Assembly (NCBI RefSeq): GCF_014646515.1
Contig: NZ_BMNK01000020.1
Coordinates: forward strand, 1 to 64,000
Source of the DNA: Nonomuraea glycinis
GTDB lineage: Bacteria > Actinomycetota > Actinomycetes > Streptosporangiales > Streptosporangiaceae
Length of the DNA: 64,000 nucleotides
Direction: 5' to 3'
The notes beneath the pieces were generated by a model. It searched no databases. It was not told where the DNA came from and saw only the letters and a list, made by a program, of their open reading frames with translations. The position numbers and the translations under genes are program-made. Below, in pieces: positions 1 through 8,593 of this stretch (positions are counted from its first letter, which is position 1; the number at the start of each line of letters is the position of its first letter).

Positions 1-310
1 CTACCAGCCACGGCCAGCCCACCACCGAATCCCACCAAGATCCGAACCCTAAACAGCTCCTAGGGCGCACAGCCGGCCGGTCTCCGTGGTGACGACCCTG
101 AAACGGATGGTCAGCGGAAAACGTATACCGGCAAGGGTGCGGGAAGGCGGGGAGTCCCCCGGGTGTCGGGAAGGTGGAGGCGGCGTTTCAGGATTGTTAC
201 CGGGAACAACAAACTCCCCCCTCCGAGGGTCTTCCTAAGCAGGCGGTCACCGGAATACGTTGCCGCAAACAACATTCATCCGGGCCCCTCCGGAAGAAAG
301 GACCCTGCAT
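1..310. other. Upstream region of the xylose transporter operon
   Basis: No convincing gene is seen in this 310-base stretch. It should hold the operon promoter. Near its end it becomes relatively AT-richer and carries TTGTT (194-198) and AACAA (205-209) as an inverted pair, plus another CAAACAAC at about 265-272. A GGAAGAAAGGA ribosome-binding site stands 9 bases before the first ATG. The 5' end probably belongs to the intergenic region of a gene outside the window. Confidence 0.5.
194..209. promoter_or_regulatory. Possible repressor site upstream of xylF
   Basis: TTGTT-ACCGGG-AACAA is a perfect 5-base inverted repeat with a 6-base spacer, about 100 bases before the xylF start. The adjacent ROK regulator is the obvious candidate protein. 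The site is short, so this is a weak inference. Confidence 0.3.
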
Positions 311-1435
311 ATGCGCAAGGGGATCCTCAGCCTGACCGCTTCGGCGGCCGCGCTCGCACTCGGTCTTACCGCCTGCGGGGGCGACGGCGGCTCGACCACC
401 ACCTCGACCTCCAGCTCGGCTCCAGCGGCCGAGGCCTCTCAGCAAGCAGCGGGCAAGATCGGCGTCATCCTGCCCGACAGCAAGTCCTCCGCTCGGTGGG
501 AGACGGCGGACCGCAAGTACCTCGAAGAGGCGTTCAAGGCCGCGGGTGTGGCATACGACATCCAGAACGCGCAGAACGACAAGACGGCGTTCCAGACCAT
601 CGCCGACCAGATGATCACCAACGGCGCTACCGTGCTGATGATCGTCAACCTGGACAGCGGCACCGGCAAGACGGTCATCGACAAGGCCAAGTCGCAGGGC
701 GTGGCCACGATCGACTACGACCGGCTGACCCTGGGCGGCGGCGCCGCCTACTACGTCAGCTTCGACAACACCAAGGTCGGCACCCTACAGGGTGAGGGCC
801 TGACCAAGTGTCTGTCGGACAAGAAGGCCGACAAGCCCATCGTGGCCTACCTGAACGGCTCGCCGACCGACAACAACGCGACCCTGTTCAAGGCCGGCTA
901 CGACGGCGTGCTCAAGCCCAAGTTCGACGCGGGCGAGTACGTCAAGGGTCCGGAGCAGTCCGTGCCCGACTGGGACAACGCTCAGGCCGGCACGCTCTTC
1001 GAGCAGATGCTGACCAAGGAGCCGAAGATCGCCGGCGTGCTGGCGGCCAACGACGGTCTCGGCAACGCCGCCATCACCATGCTGAAGAAGAACAAGCTCA
1101 ACGGCAAGGTGCCGGTCACCGGCCAGGACGCCACCGTGCAGGGCCTGCAGAACATCCTGGCGGGCGACCAGTGCATGACCGTGTACAAGGCCGTCAAGAA
1201 GGAGGCCGACGCGGCCGCCAAGCTGGCGGTGGCCCTGGCCAAGGGCGAGAAGCCCACGGCCAGCGGCAGCGTCAAGGACACGGAGACCGGTCAGGACGTC
1301 CCGGCGGAGCTGCTGGACCCGCAGGCCATCTTCATCGACAACGTCAAGGACGTTGTGGCCGACGGTTTCGTCACCAAGGAAGAACTGTGCACCGATGACT
1401 TCGCCGAGAAGTGCACGGAAGCAGGAATTCAGTAA
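311..1435 (+). CDS. xylF: Xylose-type ABC transporter substrate-binding lipoprotein
   Basis: This is the 374-residue periplasmic-binding-protein component of a monosaccharide (probably xylose) importer, tethered outside the membrane. The start is the ATG at 311, 9 bases after GGAAGAAAGGA; an upstream in-frame ATG at 260 would destroy the signal peptide. Residues 1-20 form a lipoprotein signal ending in the lipobox LTAC, followed by a Ser/Thr-rich linker. The body is a type I sugar-binding fold (IGVILPDS, then SPTDNNA, GVLAANDGLGNAA and VTGQDATVQ). XylG and XylH follow on the same strand. The exact sugar is inferred from family and synteny with xylFGH. Confidence 0.85.
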   Translation: MRKGILSLTASAAALALGLTACGGDGGSTTTSTSSSAPAAEASQQAAGKIGVILPDSKSSARWETADRKYLEEAFKAAGVAYDIQNAQNDKTAFQTIADQMITNGATVLMIVNLDSGTGKTVIDKAKSQGVATIDYDRLTLGGGAAYYVSFDNTKVGTLQGEGLTKCLSDKKADKPIVAYLNGSPTDNNATLFKAGYDGVLKPKFDAGEYVKGPEQSVPDWDNAQAGTLFEQMLTKEPKIAGVLAANDGLGNAAITMLKKNKLNGKVPVTGQDATVQGLQNILAGDQCMTVYKAVKKEADAAAKLAVALAKGEKPTASGSVKDTETGQDVPAELLDPQAIFIDNVKDVVADGFVTKEELCTDDFAEKCTEAGIQ

Positions 1436-1452
1436 GTAGATCAACCGGCACA

Positions 1453-1486
1453 GGGTACGGTCCGCGCTCGGGCGCGGGCCGTACCC
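1453..1486 (+). terminator. Intercistronic hairpin between xylF and xylG
   Basis: A 15-base-pair stem (1453-1467 with 1472-1486, one G-T wobble) closes a 4-base loop, with no T tract. It sits in the 67-base gap after xylF. Such hairpins in ABC operons usually stabilise or partly terminate the message so that the binding protein is made in excess. That role is inferred. Confidence 0.75.
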
Positions 1487-1502
1487 CTCCCAAGGGAGAC
1501 CC

Positions 1503-2258
1503 ATGACGACCCCCCTGCTCGAAGTGCGCGGGATCGACAAGAGCTTCGGCCCCGTGCAGGTCCTGCACGACGTCGCCTTCTCCGCCCACGCGGGCGAGGT
1601 GACAGCGCTGGTCGGCGACAATGGCGCCGGCAAGTCGACGCTGGTCAAGTGCGTCGGCGGTATCTATCCGATCGACTCCGGCGACATCCTCTTCGACGGG
1701 AAGCCGGTCCAGGTGCACGGTCCCCGCGACGCGGGCACGCTCGGCATCGAGATCGTCTACCAGGACCTCGCGCTCTGCGACAACCTGGACATCGTCCAGA
1801 ACATGTTCCTCGGCCGCGAACGCCGCAGGGGCCTGGTGCTCGACGAGGCCTCGATGGAGGAGATGGCCCAGGAGACGCTCAGCGGCCTGTCCGTACGCAC
1901 TGTGAAGTCCATCAGGCAGCAGGTCTCGAGCCTGTCCGGTGGGCAGCGGCAGACCGTCGCCATCGCCAAGGCCGTGCTGTGGAACAGCAAGGTCGTCATC
2001 CTCGACGAGCCGACCGCCGCGCTCGGCGTCGCCCAGACGGCCCAGGTGCTCGAACTGGTGCGCAGGCTGGCCGACAAGGGCCTGGCCGTCGTCCTCATCT
2101 CACACAACATGAACGATGTTTTCGCCGTCTCCGACCGGATCGCGGCGCTCTACCTCGGCAGGATGGCCGCCCGGGTCAAGACCGCCGACGTGACCCACGC
2201 GCAGGTCGTCGAACTGATCACGTCCGGCCGTAGCGGAGACCTGGGGATCATGCCATGA
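1503..2258 (+). CDS. xylG: Sugar ABC transporter ATP-binding protein
   Basis: This is the cytoplasmic ATPase of the sugar importer, 251 residues with a single nucleotide-binding domain, unlike the double-domain XylG of Escherichia coli. Walker A GDNGAGKST lies near residue 38, the signature LSGGQRQ near 145, Walker B VVILDEPTAAL near 165 and the switch histidine in LISHN near 200. An AGGGAGA ribosome site precedes the ATG. Its end overlaps the permease start by 4 bases (ATGA), so the two are translationally coupled. Confidence 0.88.
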   Translation: MTTPLLEVRGIDKSFGPVQVLHDVAFSAHAGEVTALVGDNGAGKSTLVKCVGGIYPIDSGDILFDGKPVQVHGPRDAGTLGIEIVYQDLALCDNLDIVQNMFLGRERRRGLVLDEASMEEMAQETLSGLSVRTVKSIRQQVSSLSGGQRQTVAIAKAVLWNSKVVILDEPTAALGVAQTAQVLELVRRLADKGLAVVLISHNMNDVFAVSDRIAALYLGRMAARVKTADVTHAQVVELITSGRSGDLGIMP

Positions 2259-3517
2259 ACAAGGTCAAAGAACTGCCCGGCGAGGTGGTCGCCACCGCGG
2301 CGAACTCGCCGTCGATCGGGCACAGCGTGCGCGCGTACGTGGAGCGGGTGCGCGGCGGCGACATGGGCGCGCTGCCCGCCGTGCTCGGCCTGGTCGTGCT
2401 CTGTACGGTCTTCGCCATCGCGCGGCCCGCGTTCCTCACGGCGATCAACTTCGCCAACCTGTTCACCCAGGGCGCCGCGGTCACGCTGATCGCGATGGGC
2501 CTGGTGTTCGTGCTCCTCCTCGGCGAGATCGACCTGTCGGCCGGTTTCGCCAGCGGCGTGTGCGCGGCGGTGCTGGCGGTGACGCTCACCAACATGGGCC
2601 TGCCGTGGTACATCGGCGTGGTGGCCGCGATCATCACCGGCGTGCTCATCGGCCTGATGCTCGGCGGGCTCGTGGCCAAGGTGGGCATCCCGTCGTTCGT
2701 GGTGACGCTGGCGGCCTTCCTCGCCTTCCAGGGGCTCGTCCTGGTGCTGGTGGACGAGGGCACGAACATCTCGATCCGGGATGAAGTGATCGTCGCGATC
2801 GCGACCCGGAACCTGCCGCCGTGGCTCGGCTGGGCGACGTACGCGGTGGGCGTGGGCGTCTACGCGGCGGTGCAGTTCCTGCGGGCCAGGAAGCGCGCGC
2901 AGCGCGGGCTGGCCGCCGACCCGCTGTCGCTGATCCTGGCCCGGGTGGGCTCGCTGGCGGTCATCGCGGGCGTCGCGGTGTACGTGCTCAACCTGGAGCG
3001 CAGCCGCAACGCGCTGCTCACCTCACTGACCGGCGTGCCGATCGTGGTCCCGGTGATCCTGGTGCTGCTGATCGTCTGGACGTTCGTGCTGCGCCGTACC
3101 GCGTTCGGGCGGCACCTCTACGCCGTCGGCGGGAACGCGGAGGCGGCCCGCAGGGCCGGCATCGCGGTCGACCGGATCAAGGTCAGCGCCTTCGTCATCT
3201 GCTCCTCGATGGCGGCGGTCGGCGGCATCGTGGCCGCCTCCAGGGCCAGCTCCGTCGACCCGAACACCGGCGGCAGCTCGGTGCTGCTGTACGCGGTGGG
3301 CGCGGCCGTGATCGGCGGCACGAGCCTGTTCGGCGGCAAGGGGCGGGTGCTCGACGCGATCCTCGGCGGCGCCGTCGTCGCGGTGATCGAGAACGGCATG
3401 GCCCTGATGGGGTACGGATCGAGCGTGAAGTACCTGGTCACCGGTAGCGTGCTGTTGCTGGCAGCGGGCGTGGACGCGCTGGCGCGCAAACGGGCGGCCG
3501 CCGCTGGTCTAAGGTGA
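2255..3517 (+). CDS. xylH: Sugar ABC transporter permease
   Basis: A 420-residue membrane permease of the RbsC/XylH family with about ten hydrophobic segments. The conserved cytoplasmic EAA-like loop is at GNAEAARRAGIAVDRIK, and GGTSLFGGKGRVLDAILGG is typical of the family near the C terminus. A polar insert around residues 205-225 (RARKRAQRGLAADP) lengthens the middle loop, as in XylH proteins. It overlaps xylG by 4 bases and is followed at once by the ROK regulator gene. Confidence 0.88.
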   Translation: MNKVKELPGEVVATAANSPSIGHSVRAYVERVRGGDMGALPAVLGLVVLCTVFAIARPAFLTAINFANLFTQGAAVTLIAMGLVFVLLLGEIDLSAGFASGVCAAVLAVTLTNMGLPWYIGVVAAIITGVLIGLMLGGLVAKVGIPSFVVTLAAFLAFQGLVLVLVDEGTNISIRDEVIVAIATRNLPPWLGWATYAVGVGVYAAVQFLRARKRAQRGLAADPLSLILARVGSLAVIAGVAVYVLNLERSRNALLTSLTGVPIVVPVILVLLIVWTFVLRRTAFGRHLYAVGGNAEAARRAGIAVDRIKVSAFVICSSMAAVGGIVAASRASSVDPNTGGSSVLLYAVGAAVIGGTSLFGGKGRVLDAILGGAVVAVIENGMALMGYGSSVKYLVTGSVLLLAAGVDALARKRAAAAGLR

Positions 3518-3552
3518 TCAGCGACTTCCACCCGTACAAGGAACCTCAGACC

Positions 3553-4758
3553 ATGCGTGCCGGGCCCTCCCAGGAGGACATCAGGCGCCACAACCTCGGC
3601 GCGCTGCTTCGCCATGTCCACCTGGGCGGGCCGATCTCGCGCGCCGAGCTCACCGCCAAGATGGGCCTCAACCGCAGCACCATCATGGCCCTCACCTCCG
3701 ACCTCACCGCGGCCGGGCTGGTGCGCGAGGAGCTGCCGCGCGAGACCGGCCGCGCCGGGCGCCCGTCGCTCGTGGTGCGGCCGGAGTCCTCGCGCGTGTA
3801 CGTCTTCGCGTTCGACGTGGGGCCGGACCGGCTGGCGGTGGCGCGGGTCGGGCTGGGCGGCGTGATCCTTGATCGCAAGGAGACGGTGCGCCGGCGCGGC
3901 CCGTTCGTGGTGGGCGAGCTGACCGGCACGCTGGCCGGGTTCGCCCGGCAGATGCGGCGCAGGACCAGGGACGACACCGTCTGCGTGGGCGTCGCGGCGG
4001 CGGTGTCCGGCGGGGTGCGCAAGGGCGACGGCGTGATCAGGTTCGGCCCCAACCTGCTGACGGAGGACGTGCCGTTCGGCGAGGAGCTGGGCCGCAGGCT
4101 CGGCCTCGGCCTGCCGGTGAGCGTCGGCAACGACGCCAACCTGGCGGCGCTCGCCGAGCACAGCCGGGGCGTCGGCGTGGCCGTCAAGGACCTCATCTAC
4201 CTGCACGGCGACGTCGGCATCGGCGGGGGCATCATCGCCGGCAACCATCTGCTCGGCGGCCACGACGGCTACGGCGGCGAGGTGGGCCACATGGTGGTCA
4301 ACCCCGGCGGCAGGGCCTGCGGCTGCGGCTCCCGCGGCTGCCTGGAGGCCGAGGTGGGGGAGCGGGCGCTGCTGGAGTCCGCCGGCCGCTTCCCCGCCGA
4401 CCAGCGCGGCCGGGAAGCGGTCCGGGCCGTGGTCGAGGCGGCAGACCGGGGCGACATCGTGGCGCAGGAGGCGCTCAAGAGGGTCGGCGACTGGCTCGGC
4501 CTGGGCGTCGCCAACCTGATCAACATCTTCAACCCGGAGATGGTGATCTTCGGGGGCATCCTGCGGGAGATCTATCTCGGTTCGGCGGCCCAGGTGCGCA
4601 GCAGGCTGGCGCTGCACGCCATGGCCCCCCAGCGGGAGCGGCTGCGGCTGCGCACCTCGGCGCTGGCGGACGACGCGACCCTCGTGGGCGCGGCCGAGCT
4701 GGCCTTCGCCCACGTGCTCGCCGATCCGCTGGAGGTGCTGGCCAGGGCCGGCACCTAG
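3553..4758 (+). CDS. ROK-family transcriptional regulator (Rok7B7-like)
   Basis: A 401-residue sugar-responsive regulator. Residues 5-65 form a winged helix-turn-helix (RRHNLGALLRHVHLGGPISRAEL then MGLNRSTI). The rest is a ROK sugar-kinase-like domain with GNDANLAALAE and the zinc motif GHMVVNPGGRACGCGSRGCLE written here in parts: GHMVVNPGG then CGCGSRGCLE. The ATG at 3553, 10 bases after AAGGAA, is preferred to a GTG at 3514 that overlaps xylH. Its position beside xylFGH and upstream of dxs matches rok7B7 of Streptomyces coelicolor, which controls xylose transport and antibiotic production. Orthology is inferred. Confidence 0.85.
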   Translation: MRAGPSQEDIRRHNLGALLRHVHLGGPISRAELTAKMGLNRSTIMALTSDLTAAGLVREELPRETGRAGRPSLVVRPESSRVYVFAFDVGPDRLAVARVGLGGVILDRKETVRRRGPFVVGELTGTLAGFARQMRRRTRDDTVCVGVAAAVSGGVRKGDGVIRFGPNLLTEDVPFGEELGRRLGLGLPVSVGNDANLAALAEHSRGVGVAVKDLIYLHGDVGIGGGIIAGNHLLGGHDGYGGEVGHMVVNPGGRACGCGSRGCLEAEVGERALLESAGRFPADQRGREAVRAVVEAADRGDIVAQEALKRVGDWLGLGVANLINIFNPEMVIFGGILREIYLGSAAQVRSRLALHAMAPQRERLRLRTSALADDATLVGAAELAFAHVLADPLEVLARAGT

Positions 4759-4786
4759 CCGACCCCGCTCAGGCCACCCGCTCAGC

Positions 4787-5563
4787 TCAGGTCACCCTGC
4801 CGCCCGGAGCGGTCCAGGTGTTGCAGTAGCGGGCGGAGGCCCCGTCGAAGCCGCGGTCCTGCCAGTAGGCGAGGTTGCGCGGTTTGCCGTGGACCTTGCT
4901 CTCGCCCGCCTGACGGACCGCGTTGATCCACTGGCTCCAGGTGATACCGGGGTCGACGGAGTCGAGCGTGGCCCGGTAGAAGACGCCGGCGAAGCATTCG
5001 GCCTGCATCTCCAGGCGGTGGCTCAGCGTGGTGCGCCCCGTCCTGCTCGCCCGCCAGAAGAGCCTGTTCTGCGCGTCCAGGATGCCGGTGAGCTCTTGAA
5101 CGTGGTGGCCCCACTCATGGGCGACGGAGTGCGCGATGTTCATCTTGAACGGGTCGCGCAGGTCCCTCTTCATGATCCGGATGGCGATGGTGCGCTGCTG
5201 CGGGCAGTACTGGGCGCCGTTGGAGGTGATTCTGCCGCACACCGAGTTGCTGCCGGTCGTGATGGCCAGTTTCGGCGGGGTGTAGCGCAGGCCGATCGCC
5301 CTGAACCGGGCGGCCCAGAACCGGTTGGCGCACGCGGCCATCGCCCGGTGGAACACCTTCACGGAGGCGGCGCTGCCCGTGCGGATCTCGGGGATGGCGC
5401 ATGACTGGGGGGAGGGGGTGCCCGACCGATAGATCTTGTTCTTGGTCAGTACGGCGGGCAGCCCCGTGGCCGCCGCGGGGGAGGTCGTCTCGGCGCTAGC
5501 CGTACCTGATAACGCCAGACCCGCGACCATGCAGATAGACGCTGCAATAAGGGGAATACGCAC
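4787..5563 (-). CDS. Secreted neutral zinc metallopeptidase
   Basis: A 258-residue exported protein. A signal peptide covers about residues 1-24 (ICMVAGLALSGTASA). The catalytic zinc motif is HEWGH in SVAHEWGHHVQ, and a third ligand is likely the glutamate in LEMQAECFAGVFY. The HExxH plus QAECFAG pattern is that of the putative neutral zinc metallopeptidase family (YpfJ-like). Cysteines at CAIPEI, CANRF, CGRI and CNTW probably form disulfides. A paralogue lies directly upstream on the same strand. Its substrate is unknown. Confidence 0.82.
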   Translation of the reverse strand: MRIPLIAASICMVAGLALSGTASAETTSPAAATGLPAVLTKNKIYRSGTPSPQSCAIPEIRTGSAASVKVFHRAMAACANRFWAARFRAIGLRYTPPKLAITTGSNSVCGRITSNGAQYCPQQRTIAIRIMKRDLRDPFKMNIAHSVAHEWGHHVQELTGILDAQNRLFWRASRTGRTTLSHRLEMQAECFAGVFYRATLDSVDPGITWSQWINAVRQAGESKVHGKPRNLAYWQDRGFDGASARYCNTWTAPGGRVT

Positions 5564-5619
5564 GATCGCGGATCTTAGACCACTTTATGGTTGTTTGTTT
5601 ACGCAACCTTGGCATTCAG

Positions 5620-5650
5620 CCCGGCCGCCCCTGGTGGAGAGGCGGCCGGG
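5620..5650 (-). terminator. Hairpin after the upstream metallopeptidase gene
   Basis: CCCGGCCGCC (5620-5629) and GGCGGCCGGG (5641-5650) are a perfect 10-base stem with an 11-base loop, 8 bases past the stop codon of the gene at 5659-6516. No T tract follows, which is usual for actinobacterial terminators. Confidence 0.7.
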
Positions 5651-5658
5651 GGTGACCG

Positions 5659-6516
5659 CTAGGCGACCTGCCTGGAGGAGACGGACCAGGTGTTGCAGGC
5701 GCCGACGGAGCCGGAGTTGAAGCCACGCGTCATCCAGCGGGCCTGCGTCGGGCCCTTGCCGTGGTCGTTGCGCGACCAAGCCTTGTGGCCGTTCTGGCGG
5801 AACCAGTCCACGGTGCGGTTCCACTCGTCGGGGGGCACCGGGAGGCTGTCGCGGACGGTGTTCATGAAGACCGCGGAGAAGCACTCGGCCTGCAGTTCGG
5901 ACCGGCGCGAGAGCAGGAGCCGGGCGGAGCCGCCGGCGCGGTTGCTGGCGACCGTGTAGTAGTTCCAGATGCCGGAGACCTGCTGCACGTGGTGGCCGTA
6001 CTCGTGGGCCATCAGGCGGGTGATGCCGAGCGCGTACGGGTTACGCAGGTTCTGCTTGGTGATCAGCATGTACATGGTGCGGTTGCCGGAGCAGTAGATG
6101 CCGTCGGCGCCCGGGCTCCATCGGCCGCAGGGGGTGTTGACCTTCCTGGTGATGATCCGCAGCCTGGGCTTGCTGAAGCTCAGCCCGGCCTTGCGGAACT
6201 GCGAAGCCCAGGACCTGTTCAGGCAGTTGGTCACGCGGGTGAGGAAGCGCTTGTACGCGGACGTGCTGCCCCTGGGCAGGCTGCCCGGGGAGCAGTTGGA
6301 GCCGGCCAGGCGTCCGGTCCGGTAGAGCGGGTTGGCCGTCGCCGCGGCCTTTCCGCGCGGCGGCGCGGTCTTCTGCGCTTGCTGGGCCGGCTGTGCGATC
6401 TGCTGTCCGGCGTTGGCGGGCGTCGCCTCGGCCGCCGCCGTCCCCGCGCCGGCCAGCGAGAGGACCACGCCGGCGGCCAGGAGTGACGTCAATTTTTTCA
6501 GGGGGAGAGTGTTCAT
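5659..6516 (-). CDS. Secreted neutral zinc metallopeptidase, second copy
   Basis: A 285-residue paralogue of the neighbouring peptidase. A signal peptide (LAAGVVLSLAGAGTAAA) is followed by a Gln/Ala-rich linker to about residue 60. The zinc motif is HEYGH in LMAHEYGHHVQ and the downstream acidic motif is LQAECFSAVF. Cysteine spacing resembles the first copy (CSPGS, CLNRS, CGRWS, CSGNR, CNTW). It is transcribed away from dxs and is separated from the sister gene by a hairpin, so the two may be expressed independently. Confidence 0.82.
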   Translation of the reverse strand: MNTLPLKKLTSLLAAGVVLSLAGAGTAAAEATPANAGQQIAQPAQQAQKTAPPRGKAAATANPLYRTGRLAGSNCSPGSLPRGSTSAYKRFLTRVTNCLNRSWASQFRKAGLSFSKPRLRIITRKVNTPCGRWSPGADGIYCSGNRTMYMLITKQNLRNPYALGITRLMAHEYGHHVQQVSGIWNYYTVASNRAGGSARLLLSRRSELQAECFSAVFMNTVRDSLPVPPDEWNRTVDWFRQNGHKAWSRNDHGKGPTQARWMTRGFNSGSVGACNTWSVSSRQVA

Positions 6517-6640
6517 AGTGAGGGAAAGACTAGGTCAAGATCGGACAAACGTGTGCGGATTTACCTTGATGGGCCCAGCGGGGCGTCCGCGAACTAGACT
6601 CGTCCCCGTCGGCGAACAAGAGCAGAGGGGAGCCGAATCC

Positions 6641-8530
6641 GTGAGCGGGTTGCTGGGCTCGGTCAAGGGACCGCAGGACGTCAAACGGCTCACTGCCGAG
6701 GAGCTGCCACAGCTGGCGGGTGAGGTCCGCGACCTGCTCGTCGACGCGTGCGCCAAGTTCGGCGGCCACCTCGGCCCCAATCTCGGCGTGGTCGAGCTGA
6801 CCATCGCCGTGCACCGCGTCTTCGACTCGCCCCGCGACCCCGTCATCTGGGACACCGGTCACCAGGCGTACGTCCACAAGCTGCTCACCGGGCGGGCCGC
6901 CGGCTTCGGCGCGCTCAAGCAGGAGGGCGGCCTGTCGGGCTACCCGAGCCAGGCCGAGTCCGAGCACGACCACGTGGAGAACTCCCACGCCTCCACCGCG
7001 CTGTCCTACGCCGACGGCCTGGCCAAGGCGTTCAAGCTGCGCGGCGAGCGCGACCGCACGGTCGTCGCGGTGATCGGCGACGGCGCGCTCACCGGCGGCA
7101 TGGCCTGGGAGGCGCTCAACAACATCGCCGGCGCCAAGGACCTGCGGGTCGTCATCGTGGTCAACGACAACGGCCGCTCCTACTCGCCGACGATCGGCGG
7201 GCTCGCCTCGCACCTGTCGTCGCTGCGGGTCGACCGCCGCTACGAGGACGCGCTGGAGTACGTCAAGGGCAAGATCGGCAACGTGCCCGTCCTCTACGAC
7301 GCCCTGCACGGCCTCAAGAAGGGCATCAAGGACGTCGTCGCCCCGCAGGCCATGTTCGAGGACCTCGGCCTGAAATACGTCGGCCCGATCGACGGCCACG
7401 ACGAGCAGGCCATGGAGGCGGCGCTGCGCAAGGCCCGCGACTTCCGCGGGCCGGTGATCGTGCACGCGCTCACCCAGAAGGGCCGCGGCTACAGCCCGGC
7501 GGAGAACCACGACGAGGACCAGTTCCACTCGCCCGGCGCCTTCGACCGCGCCACCGGCGCCGAGAAGCCCAAGGGCCGCATCTGGACCAACGTGTTCAGC
7601 GAGGAGCTGGTCCGGCTCGGCGGGGAGCGTCAGGACCTGGTCGCGATCACCGCGGCGATGCTCCACCCCACCGGCCTGAACGCCTTCGCCGAGGCTTACC
7701 CCGAGCGCATCTACGACGTCGGCATCGCCGAGCAGCACGCCCTCACCAGCGCCGCCGGCCTGGCGCTCGGCGGCATGCATCCGGTCGTGGCCGTCTACGC
7801 CACCTTCCTCAACCGCGCCTTCGACCAGCTCCTCATGGACGTGGCCCTGCACAAGCTGCCCGTCACCGTGGTGCTCGACCGGGCCGGCGTCACCGGCGAC
7901 GACGGCGCCAGCCACAACGGCATGTGGGACCTGTCGCTCCTCCAGGTGGTGCCCGGCCTCAAGATCGCCGTGCCGCGGGACGGGGAGCGCCTGATCGAGC
8001 TGCTCGGCGAGGCGGTGGCCGTCTCCGACGGGCCGACCGTGCTGCGCTGGCCCAAGGGCCCGGTCGCGGAGAGCGTCGAACGGGTCGACCGGCTGGGCGA
8101 GATGGACGTGCTGCGGGCGCCCGGCGCCGACGACCCCGACGTGCTCCTGGTCGGCGTGGGCCCGATGGCGCAGGTCTGCATGGAGGCCGCCGTCCTGCTC
8201 GACGCCCAGGGCATCACCACGACGGTCGTCGACCCGCGCTGGGTCAAGCCGCTCGACGAGGCGCTCGCCGACGCCGCCAGGACGCACCGGCTGGTCGCCG
8301 TCGTCGAGGACAACGGGCGCGTCGGCGCCGTGGGCGACGCCGTCTCGCGCCTGCTGCGCGACGCCGACTGTGACGTGCCGGTGCGTTCGTACGGCATCCC
8401 CCAGGAGTTCCTGGACCACGCCAAGCGGGCGGTGATCCTCGGCCGGATCGGGCTGACCGGCCAGGGCCTGGCCCGTCAGATCACCGAGGCGGTCGCCAAG
8501 CGGAGCCCGCAGGTGTCAAGTCCGTCATAG
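6641..8530 (+). CDS. dxs: 1-deoxy-D-xylulose-5-phosphate synthase
   Basis: This thiamine-diphosphate enzyme condenses pyruvate and glyceraldehyde 3-phosphate, the first step of the MEP isoprenoid pathway. The start is GTG at 6641 after AGAGGGGAG; the long upstream in-frame extension is antisense to the peptidase gene and spurious. The 629-residue product has DTGHQAYVHK near the N terminus, the ThDP/Mg motif GDGALTGGMAWEALNN, DGHD, the transketolase central domain with YDVGIAEQHA, and a C-terminal transketolase domain. All are full length. Its location next to the xylose operon and ROK regulator is conserved in Streptomyces. Confidence 0.95.
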   Translation: MSGLLGSVKGPQDVKRLTAEELPQLAGEVRDLLVDACAKFGGHLGPNLGVVELTIAVHRVFDSPRDPVIWDTGHQAYVHKLLTGRAAGFGALKQEGGLSGYPSQAESEHDHVENSHASTALSYADGLAKAFKLRGERDRTVVAVIGDGALTGGMAWEALNNIAGAKDLRVVIVVNDNGRSYSPTIGGLASHLSSLRVDRRYEDALEYVKGKIGNVPVLYDALHGLKKGIKDVVAPQAMFEDLGLKYVGPIDGHDEQAMEAALRKARDFRGPVIVHALTQKGRGYSPAENHDEDQFHSPGAFDRATGAEKPKGRIWTNVFSEELVRLGGERQDLVAITAAMLHPTGLNAFAEAYPERIYDVGIAEQHALTSAAGLALGGMHPVVAVYATFLNRAFDQLLMDVALHKLPVTVVLDRAGVTGDDGASHNGMWDLSLLQVVPGLKIAVPRDGERLIELLGEAVAVSDGPTVLRWPKGPVAESVERVDRLGEMDVLRAPGADDPDVLLVGVGPMAQVCMEAAVLLDAQGITTTVVDPRWVKPLDEALADAARTHRLVAVVEDNGRVGAVGDAVSRLLRDADCDVPVRSYGIPQEFLDHAKRAVILGRIGLTGQGLARQITEAVAKRSPQVSSPS

Positions 8531-8593
8531 CAAGCGGGTCTGAAGGTTTTTGATCTGTGCATGATCACCCTCCGCATGGGAAAGGGCCGGAGG

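Noticed and set aside
785..1648. 287-residue minus-strand frame over xylF
   Set aside because: Antisense to a clear lipoprotein gene, with no ribosome site or recognisable protein.
6530..8419. 629-residue minus-strand open frame
   Set aside because: It is antisense to dxs, has a biased His/Asp/Val/Ala composition typical of the complement of GC-rich genes, and has no domain.
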